From assembly GCF_016734805.1 (NCBI RefSeq), contig NZ_JAERQG010000002.1:620001-684000 (forward strand): a DNA stretch of 64,000 nt, read 5' to 3'. A program made the translations under genes and the position numbers. This DNA is from Marivirga atlantica (GTDB taxonomy: Bacteria; Bacteroidota; Bacteroidia; Cytophagales; Cyclobacteriaceae). The notes beneath the pieces were generated by a model. It saw nothing but the letters and a program-made list of their open reading frames with translations. It did not search any database and had not been told where the DNA came from. This document shows positions 53,603-62,200 of the stretch, piece after piece. Every line of letters begins with the position of its first letter. The stretch's first letter is position 1.

Positions 53603-54531
53603 GTCTCCCACACTTCAGGATGCCCTTTCCAGACATATAAACCATAAAAAGCAAAAAGTACCATGATGATGATAACCATCATCAATAGATAGAAATAACT
53701 TTTGAGCCTTAGGCTATGGTCTCCCTTTAAACTTATGAGCAGTTTTTCAATATAGTTGGACTGGCTATAGTCGGCAGTCAATAATTTGATTTGGTGAGTA
53801 TGGGTTGAGTCAACCATTTCCTGCCAGTCTGTTTCGTCTAATGCAAATTCCTTTGAGTGTCTTGCATGCCTGTTTTCTTTATGATTTAAAATGTGATGAG
53901 GAGTGTCTGACGTGCTGAGTTTATTCATGATGCCATAACAGTATACATATTGTCCTTTCGGGATGTATTGCTCTTCTACCCAAAAAGTGTTTTTATCATT
54001 TAGCTCATCCAAGTCGAAGTTAGGCAGCGGATGTTTTTTCAGGAGTTTTAATAAATCATCTTTTTTAAGCCGCTTCTTTTTCTTCTTAAGGTGCATGGTG
54101 GTTTCATGTAGACTTAGCCAGGCATCTGCAGAGCCATCAGTTATTTGCAACTTTTTAATGCTTGTTCGATGCTCGTAGAAACTGACTATGCTATTCTTAT
54201 TACGCGAATTTTTAACCCATTTAAGCAAACGTATTTCAACAAAATCTGCAGCAATGCCCTCTAACCAGGTGGAGGTATTTTCAATGCCTTTTATTTTGGC
54301 AACGAGTTCTACGAAGCCTTCCTGCGCGGCTGCTATGGTTGATTTATTTGTGAGTTTTCTTTGCCTGATTTTCTTAATCTCCCTGTTCATTTCAGGGATT
54401 ATAAACCCAAGAACAGCACAAACAACAGTAAAACCTATGGCCACCCCGACTGGGAAAAAGAAGTAGGGAGGCACTACGATCAGTAGAAAAACCAAACAGC
54501 CAATAGCACCTGTTTTCTTTTTATCTGGCAT
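53590..54531 (-). CDS. Two-segment membrane protein, GIDE/BAM-like
   Basis: A 313-residue protein from the ATG at 54531 (MPDKKKTG); an upstream TTG at 54558 is less likely. Two membrane segments near the N terminus (about 8-50) and one near the C terminus (about 280-302, LLMMVIIIMVLFAFYGLYVW) enclose a cytoplasmic or periplasmic domain. That domain (GFVELVAKIKGIE, then EEQYIPKGQYVYCYGIM) recalls the GIDE/BAM domain of MUL1-type proteins found in bacteria without a RING finger, but the match is weak. The C terminus (WETIGN) arises from a 7-bp repeat. Function unknown. Confidence 0.55.
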   Translation of the reverse strand: MPDKKKTGAIGCLVFLLIVVPPYFFFPVGVAIGFTVVCAVLGFIIPEMNREIKKIRQRKLTNKSTIAAAQEGFVELVAKIKGIENTSTWLEGIAADFVEIRLLKWVKNSRNKNSIVSFYEHRTSIKKLQITDGSADAWLSLHETTMHLKKKKKRLKKDDLLKLLKKHPLPNFDLDELNDKNTFWVEEQYIPKGQYVYCYGIMNKLSTSDTPHHILNHKENRHARHSKEFALDETDWQEMVDSTHTHQIKLLTADYSQSNYIEKLLISLKGDHSLRLKSYFYLLMMVIIIMVLFAFYGLYVWKGHPEVWETIGN

Positions 54532-54675
54532 GAGGAAAATTTTATTTTTCGTAAACAAATTAGTGAATCATTGCCAATTGACAGGAGCATATAGATAATA
54601 AATAGAAAAAAGGTTAAGGTTATACTATTTAAATGTAATTTTCATCGAATAATTTAAATGTTTTATAGCTATCTT

Positions 54676-54707
54676 TTGGAGTATACATAAAACCTCTGCT
54701 ACTTTTG
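54676..54707 (+). promoter_or_regulatory. Consensus Bacteroidota promoter overlapping the first possible start codon
   Basis: TTG at 54676-54678 and TACTTTTG at 54700-54707 (exact TAnnTTTG) are 21 bp apart. The last G of the box is the first base of the GTG at 54707, so that GTG is probably not transcribed as a usable start. Confidence 0.55.
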
Positions 54708-55996
54708 TGTCTGACTATACTTTATTGATACCAAAAGCTTACAAAATATTTATCTCCCTTCTCCTGATTATTTCTGGTTTCAAAGTTGTTAATGCACAGG
54801 GGGTTAACGAAGAATTATTGACTCGTAGCGCAATAGAGGTAGTCGATAGCGCTCAAAATCTTTCAATAATAGATAGCCTGAAGTTTACGGATCCTGATTC
54901 ATCACGAATTATGAATCAGATTACTCGAGACCTGCAAGAGGATGTAAGGTTTAAAAGGTTAGCATCAGTAAGGTATACTTTAGATTCAAGCTCTTTACTG
55001 GTTTCAAGACCAGATTCAAATTCATTAAAAGACCTTCGTAAGCCAATTAGAAGAAAGATTGAAGAACATGAAGTCATTCCTTCTCATCTCAAGAATTTAA
55101 GCAAGCTTGAAGAGCTAGACAGTAGTTATATAAGCAATAAGGCGCAGCAAGTCTTAGAAAGTAATGCCCCAAAAGAGATTCAGCAAATCAAGAATAAAGA
55201 GCTAGAGGAGTTTAAAGATGTTAAGGCCCAGTTGGATAGTGGGAATACTGAAATGCTGGAAAGTAAGATAGAAGATTTTGCTAAAAACAATCTGGAAGAA
55301 GCTGAAGCTCTGGAACAAGTAGAACAATTTAATGCCTTTAAGAATGATTTCCCTTTCCAGAGCCAGGAAGAATTTCAGTGGGATAAGGGTAAGATAGCCA
55401 GTGCCGCAAAAGTTGGTAGTTTACTTACAGAACAACAATCCAAAATATCTAAAGCTACTGATAAAGTAGGCAAACTTAAAAATAAGTATAGTCATTATAG
55501 TCTGGGAGATGACTCAAGAGAGTTAAAGAAGCGAAATGTACCCAAAAGGCGCTGGCAACTACACATGAATTTAGAAAGCTCTATTAGACCTCATTTGGTA
55601 ATAAAGGCCGCTCCGGGTTTATCATTCAACACTACCAGCAAGCACAACACTGGCATAGCCACCTCATTTGATTACCAGTATCACTATAAAGACAGTAGCT
55701 ACCAACAGTTTAGCAAACAGCTATCGGTAAGACTTTTCAGTCAATATAAATTTTATAAGCAGCTGTTTGTACAGGCAGAGTATGAGCAACCTTACCTTAA
55801 TACTGCGGCCGCTCATGAGGAAACATTACTTTATTTAAAGAGACAGTCAGCCAAGGTGTGGCTAGGCGGAGGCTTTGAGTATAAGGTCTACAAGAAGTTA
55901 AGGGCTCAGACCCAAATACTATACAATTTATCACCACCCAAGCGCTTGGAAGAAGCCGCCAGCCGCTGGGCCATTAGAATTAATTTGATTTATTAA
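54707..55996 (+). CDS. Secreted coiled-coil protein with C-terminal barrel-like region
   Basis: A protein of up to 429 residues. A hydrophobic signal segment (about 12-30, ends VVNAQ) precedes a long charged, helical region (about 35-275; for example SKLEELDSSYISNKAQQVLE, KNKELEEFKDVKAQLDSG), then a strand-rich end (WQLHMNLESSIRPHLVIKAAP, FDYQYHYKDSS, LFVQAEYEQPYL) resembling half of an outer-membrane barrel. The frame opens at GTG 54707, but a consensus promoter overlaps that codon, so the TTG at 54725 may be the true start. No known family. It is 2 bp upstream of the Rhs-type gene, so it is probably an accessory for exporting or anchoring it. Confidence 0.6.
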   Translation: MSDYTLLIPKAYKIFISLLLIISGFKVVNAQGVNEELLTRSAIEVVDSAQNLSIIDSLKFTDPDSSRIMNQITRDLQEDVRFKRLASVRYTLDSSSLLVSRPDSNSLKDLRKPIRRKIEEHEVIPSHLKNLSKLEELDSSYISNKAQQVLESNAPKEIQQIKNKELEEFKDVKAQLDSGNTEMLESKIEDFAKNNLEEAEALEQVEQFNAFKNDFPFQSQEEFQWDKGKIASAAKVGSLLTEQQSKISKATDKVGKLKNKYSHYSLGDDSRELKKRNVPKRRWQLHMNLESSIRPHLVIKAAPGLSFNTTSKHNTGIATSFDYQYHYKDSSYQQFSKQLSVRLFSQYKFYKQLFVQAEYEQPYLNTAAAHEETLLYLKRQSAKVWLGGGFEYKVYKKLRAQTQILYNLSPPKRLEEAASRWAIRINLIY

Positions 55997-55998
55997 AT

Positions 55999-58900
55999 AT
56001 GAGGAAATTATTATTTACGCTGATTATTATGCCTTTGATCATAAAAGTCAATGGTCAAGGTATTAATCAAGAAGATCTACTGCCTACAAACATTATTCAA
56101 GCCTCACCTAATGCAGCTTCATTAGGGGAATATGGACAATATCCGGTTAGTAAGTTTACTGGTATACCAAATATTAGCATTCCACTTTATACTATCAAAG
56201 ATGGTGATATAGAAGTGCCCATTTCAATATCTTATCATGCTGGTGGATATAAACCAGGAGAGGACGCAAGTTTAGTTGGTTATGGATGGGCTTTAAACGC
56301 TGGTGGAGCTATTACACGATCAGTTAATGGGGAACCAGACGAAAACGAATATTTCAAGAATATGGCGCAACTAAGAGAATGGGAAGAACAAGGATATCTA
56401 TGGACGATAGGACAAGTTAATTGCCCAGAAAATGAAGACTCACACGCTCAGATATGTGTTCCTGAAGCAGTAAGTGACGCCCGGTATAATTTTCTACTAA
56501 GAAATCCGGATACTCAAGCAGATTTATTCTTGTATAATTTTCCTGGTGGAATTGGAAAATTTCAGTTTAATGAAAACAAGGAAATTTTGAAATTTCCATA
56601 TACAGATATTAAAATAGAAGCAGATATGACTGTTTCCGATGCTTTAAATGGTGGAATTATAAAATATTTTGACATAAAAAATGAGTATGGATTAAATTAT
56701 CATTTCTTTACCCCAGAAGAGACGAGCGTTTATAACTTGACTTCTGACGAAGTAATTACAGAGCCCTATGTTTCAGCGTGGTATCTAAATCGCATCTATT
56801 CAAAAATTAGTAACAATTATGTAGACTTTGCTTATAGCTCTATAAATGGATTAAATAAATATCCACTGGAATCAGAATCATACAGTCATTATTATTCTAT
56901 AGCTAATTATGAAACAAATTCATCATGGTCTACAACAGCCACTAGAGTTCATCTTCAAGAAAGACTTTTACAAAGAATAACTTGGGGTAAAGGATATGTA
57001 GAGTTTGTACATTCGGGAAGGAATGACATCGCAGGAGGCGAAAAACTAGATGAAATATTAATTTATAACAATCAAGATCAATTAATAAAAAGTTATCGGT
57101 TCACCTATGGTTATTACACAGGATCAGGTAATCTCCGATTAGATAAGGTAGAGGAAGTTGATCCCTCAGGTAAATTAAATGAGCCTTATATTTTTACTTA
57201 TAATGCTGATACGCCTGATAATAACACTAAAGCGATAGATCATTATGGCTATTACAATGGTGTAAATAATAACACTACCACTATTCCTTATGTATATAAT
57301 TTTTGGCGTATAAAAACGGTATATGCTGATCGGGAAATTAAACCTGACTATCCTATGGTAGGTATGCTAACTAGTATTATTTATCCTACAAAGGGGAAGA
57401 CAGAGTTTGAATATGAAAATAATACCAGTTTTGGGGCAATCTACGAGAAAAAGGAAAATATGGTTATTTCTGAAAATTGTGATGAAAACGGAGGTGTATA
57501 TGTTGACGAATCAGGTAATACAGTCCAAGGTTTAATTTGTCAGTCCGATAATGAAATTGAATTTACCATTCCAGATCCAATCACTGTAAACAATGGCTTC
57601 ACAATTGAGATTTCCGGAAGAACAATATTAGGGACTCAAATCTCGCATGGTGATATGTACGTGTTGCTGATAGAAAAGAATCAGGAGAATGGCTCTGAGG
57701 AAATACTAAAAAGATTTGATATACATAATGGGAATCTTTACAAATATAGAAGTACGAAAAATGATTTTGATATTCTACCAGGAAGAACTTATATACTTAA
57801 TACAATAACTAACATTGAAGGGTCAACGTTAATTGCAAAATTCAGCTATAATCAACATTTTAGAAAGAATTATTTAGCTCCAGGGATAAGAATTAAAGAG
57901 ATAAAGAATTATGATATGGCTGTTAATTCTTTTCCTATTCAGACTAAAACATATAGTTATGATATTTATGGAGAGAACGGTATATCAAGTGGTATTTTTA
58001 ACCATAGAAAGCCAAAATATCATTATGAGTATGATCATCAACCTGAAATAGGTTACTTCAACGTATCCGAAAACTGGCCTAGAAATACTAATGGCCAATT
58101 TGCAGCCCCATTGGTTCACTATAAACAAGTTGAAGAGAGCCAGATAGGCAATGGTAGTGTTAGGGATTATTTTTCTTTTGTTCCACAGGTTTTAGAAGAA
58201 TTCTCCAATACATCTCCAGATAGAGCTTCACAGTCTTCTGATTATTGGAAAGTTGGTCAACTTGATAAGCAAATAATTTTTAAACAAAGTGGGGACTTAC
58301 TAAAAAAAGTAAAAAATGAATATTCTTATATAAAACTGGACAGTAATAGAAGTTTTGTATATCAAAAGTGGTTTGAAAGTAGTGATCCAGATACTCATAT
58401 AATAAATTGGGCATTCAATTATCATTTATCTGGTTTTGAGAGACTCAATAGCACCAGAACAGTGTCTTATGTGGGTCAAGATTCATTGGTAAGCCAACAG
58501 AATTATTTCTATGAAAATGATAATGAATTGTTATTGCCTATTGCACAAGAGACTATTGATACAAAGGGTAATAAGAAACGTTTAGAAACGCAATATTTAA
58601 ATGATAGAGCTGAGCATGTTATTGCTCCCATTCTTAATCAAAAATCATATTATAATGGTTCCTTTCAGCAAGAGCTAAATCAAACACTTACCGATTATAA
58701 GCCTACTCGAAAATTATTAACTAATGCGAATGGTGAAACGATTCAGGATGTTGAAATCCGTTATCAGAATGGCTTAAATATTTCACAGCTTTCAGATAAA
58801 ACAAGCATCCCGAAAAGCTACACATGGGGATATAACGAAACATTGCCCATCATTGAAAAAACTGGTGCTATAATTTCTGTTAACACTATTAACAATTCCT

Positions 58901-59196
58901 CCACTATTTTACCGGAAGGCTATGAAACTGTAGATGAATTATTGACTTCTATGGAGAATATAGCAAATGATACTAATGCCCAGAACGATTGGAAAGTATT
59001 TAATGATAATCTAAGATCGAACTATAACGGATTTATAAAGACCTATACTTATAAATCCTTAGTTGGAATCACTTCATTTACTGATGAAAATGGACTTACC
59101 ACGTTTTATGAATACGATGGTTTTGGTCGTTTGATTAGAGTTAAGGACCATCATAATAACGTGCTTAAGTCAATGACTTATTCCATTAAAAAATAA
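55999..59196 (+). CDS. Secreted Rhs/YD-repeat-type protein
   Basis: A 1065-residue exported protein. Signal peptide 1-19 (ends KVNGQ). The start of the mature protein (SLGEYGQYPVSKFTGIPNISIPLYTI, PISISYHAGGYKPGEDASLVGYGWALNAGG, in pieces) is typical of Bacteroidota Rhs-like proteins, followed by a long beta-rich stretch and, at the end, YD-repeat units (TSFTDENGLTTFYEYDGFGRLIRVKD). Rhs proteins form hollow shells around a toxin or act at the cell surface. This one ends right after the YD motif with no toxin domain, so it looks like a surface shell component paired with the larger protein downstream. Confidence 0.8.
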   Translation: MRKLLFTLIIMPLIIKVNGQGINQEDLLPTNIIQASPNAASLGEYGQYPVSKFTGIPNISIPLYTIKDGDIEVPISISYHAGGYKPGEDASLVGYGWALNAGGAITRSVNGEPDENEYFKNMAQLREWEEQGYLWTIGQVNCPENEDSHAQICVPEAVSDARYNFLLRNPDTQADLFLYNFPGGIGKFQFNENKEILKFPYTDIKIEADMTVSDALNGGIIKYFDIKNEYGLNYHFFTPEETSVYNLTSDEVITEPYVSAWYLNRIYSKISNNYVDFAYSSINGLNKYPLESESYSHYYSIANYETNSSWSTTATRVHLQERLLQRITWGKGYVEFVHSGRNDIAGGEKLDEILIYNNQDQLIKSYRFTYGYYTGSGNLRLDKVEEVDPSGKLNEPYIFTYNADTPDNNTKAIDHYGYYNGVNNNTTTIPYVYNFWRIKTVYADREIKPDYPMVGMLTSIIYPTKGKTEFEYENNTSFGAIYEKKENMVISENCDENGGVYVDESGNTVQGLICQSDNEIEFTIPDPITVNNGFTIEISGRTILGTQISHGDMYVLLIEKNQENGSEEILKRFDIHNGNLYKYRSTKNDFDILPGRTYILNTITNIEGSTLIAKFSYNQHFRKNYLAPGIRIKEIKNYDMAVNSFPIQTKTYSYDIYGENGISSGIFNHRKPKYHYEYDHQPEIGYFNVSENWPRNTNGQFAAPLVHYKQVEESQIGNGSVRDYFSFVPQVLEEFSNTSPDRASQSSDYWKVGQLDKQIIFKQSGDLLKKVKNEYSYIKLDSNRSFVYQKWFESSDPDTHIINWAFNYHLSGFERLNSTRTVSYVGQDSLVSQQNYFYENDNELLLPIAQETIDTKGNKKRLETQYLNDRAEHVIAPILNQKSYYNGSFQQELNQTLTDYKPTRKLLTNANGETIQDVEIRYQNGLNISQLSDKTSIPKSYTWGYNETLPIIEKTGAIISVNTINNSSTILPEGYETVDELLTSMENIANDTNAQNDWKVFNDNLRSNYNGFIKTYTYKSLVGITSFTDENGLTTFYEYDGFGRLIRVKDHHNNVLKSMTYSIKK

Positions 59197-59229
59197 CACT
59201 CAGTAGCATTCATATTTATACAGGATTTT

Positions 59230-62200
59230 ATGAAAAAAGATATATCACTTAATTATGTAGTAAGGGTGTTTTTTACCGTTGTATTTTTAAGCCCGGCAAT
59301 TGGCAGTGCACAACAAATCAATGGAGAGCAAGAAGCACTTGAAGGTCAAGTTGAAAACTACACTTATACAGGCACCTTACCGCAAGCTCGTACCAAATGG
59401 ATTGTCAATGGGAGTGGTTCCCAAATTATACAAGAGATTAATAGAACCGAAGTGCAGGTGCAATGGGGAACAAGCGGAACAGCTGATATCGGAATTTACC
59501 AATATGGATATCATGAATTGTTGGGTGTCTATGGTTGGCTTGAAATAGAAAGACTATATGTAAATGTTTTAAAAACAGTGCCCACACCTCCCAAACCCAT
59601 CATAGTATCATCAAATAGTTGCGGAGATCAAATTATAAGCAAGTCATCAACGCCTCCTGCTGGCATAAGTTGGTATTGGAGAAAGGAATTGATTGTTCCA
59701 GTATTCGAATTATTTGATTATCCTGCCACAAGCAATTTAACGGTTGATGAAACAGGTACCTACTATCTTTTCGCCTATGAATCTGCTACAAACAGGTGGA
59801 GTACAGGATATAGTAGTATTAATGTACAGGTATCACATATAACACCAGGCTCCATTAGCGGAAGCCAAACCATCTGTAAAGGCGATGTACTAGAGTCAAT
59901 AGTTAGTAAAGTAAATGCATCTGACGATTATGAGCCTATTAATTATTTATGGAAATGGAGAGATTACGGTAGCAGTACATGGACAGTTGCACCCGGTGTA
60001 AATAATCAGTCAAATTATTCACCTTCTCAATTTATTGGCAGCAAGCAATTTATAAGAACCGTATCCAATGCAGTTTGTGGTGAGCTCACATCTAATCCTG
60101 TTACTATAACTGTTAATGAAAAACCATCGGCTCCTTCTATAAGCAAAGATCTTAAAAAGAGCAGATGCGGTGCAGGAACCCTTCGAATGAGCCCAACTGC
60201 AAGTAGCAACAGTACAGGACTAAGATGGTATTATAATGATGATGATGCTCAACATTTCAGTATTGCACAATATCTGGATGTTAATCTAAGCAATTCTAAG
60301 AAGAGCGTTACTTATTATGTGAGTAGTTACAATTCTTCAACGAACTGTGAAAGTGGTAAGATTGCTTATAATGTTTTGATGAATGATATACCTGCTGAAC
60401 CATCAGTTTCGTCTAGCAGCAGATGCGGTAGTGGTTTAGTGAATTTTTCGGCCTCACCAGGTGCTAACGGTGATATAGTAAAATGGTACAATTATGATGA
60501 TTCCAGTTCACCACTTTTTGAAGGAACAAGTTTTTCACCAAACTTAACTCAAAGTAGGTCATATTATGTAAGCACTTATAATAGTACTACGGGCTGCGAG
60601 AGTTCAAGAAAAAGAATACAGGCAACTATTAACGCAGTACCTGCAAAACCAGTCATGTCTGACGTTTTTAGTTGTGGAGCAGGAGATCAAACTGTTGAAC
60701 TGGCTCCGTCTTCAGGAGCGGATATGTTAAGGTTTTATTCTAGTATGACTGATAATACCTACAATTATCAACGCACTAGTTTATCAAAGCCTATCACACA
60801 GAACGAAAATTTCTTCGTAACAAATTTTAATTCATCAACAGGCTGCGAAAGTGAAAAAACTTCATTCTCTACCATCATTAATCCCTTACCTGCCCAGCCT
60901 AATGTAACTGATGGAGAAGCCTGTGCCAATGAAAGTGCTTATTTAAATGCAGGGTTAGTACTTCCAACTTCTGCAAATTCCTCAGATTACGAGATTATTT
61001 GGTACAATGCTCTAGAAGGAGGTAGTATTGTTGATAATACGAATTCAAGTACTTATGAACATAGCCTTTCTTATTCAAAGGATTACTTTGTAACGGTGAG
61101 AAATAAGCTTACAGGATGTGAAAGTTATCCTCGAAAGAAAGTGCGTGCTATAGTACATCCTTCAGTTGCTGCACCTGTTGTTGAAGATGTTGCTCTATGT
61201 GCGAGTGCATATGATATTCCAGTACTTAGTCCAGGAGTTGGTGGAGATATTGTTAAGTGGTATAGTTCAAATTCAAAAAGTGATCTGCTATATACAAACA
61301 ATAAATTTCCTGATCCCATTACATCATCGCGTACGCTTTTCGTGAGCACCTATAATACCACAACTGAATGTGAAAGTAATTTAGTACCCTATGCCATAAC
61401 CTTAAATGAAGTACCTGTTGTGGATGCAGGTGAAACATTAGTCATTTATGAGTTTGAAGGGAATACTTCATTAATGGGTTCTGGCGAAAGTCCTGCTAAT
61501 GGTACATTTTCACATACCTATATAGGTAATAACAATTTTGATGCTACTCAAAGCGGTCCTGGTACTTTTACGGTGACCTACAGTTACAGTAATGGAGTAT
61601 GTGACGCTAATGACACCAAACAAATTACTGTACTAAATAACCCAGAGATTGTAATAAACGGTACAAACGATATTGTTTGGGGTGAGGGCAGGACATTGAG
61701 TGCTCCTTCAGGCTTCGCTAGCTATCAGTGGTATAAAGACAATGAAGCGATAGCTGCCGCTACCAGTAATGAATTTTTGGTTGAAGAACCAGGAGCATAT
61801 CATTTGGTAGTTACGGCAGACTCAGAGAAAAGCTTTACTTTGGCACCAGCTGAGATTATTAATGCTGCCTCTCAACAAAATGAGAATTTTGTTCAAACCA
61901 TTATTTATAAAGCTCCAAGAAAAGTAGGTGAAGCCGTAAGAAGCATAGAAGAAGTAAATGAAAGCTTTACCTATTATGATGGGCTAGGAAGACCTGTACA
62001 AGAACTGAGTACACAGGCTTCTCCCAGTAAAAATGACTTGATCAAGCCTATTGAATATGATGATTTTGGGAGAGTTGAAAAAGAGTATTTGCCTTATACG
62101 GCTTCTAAAAAAGATGGCGTTTTTGATGCCAGAGCTTTAAATGACGAAAATAATCTTTATGAGAGTTCATCTCAATATCAATTTTATGCAGGGACAGAAG

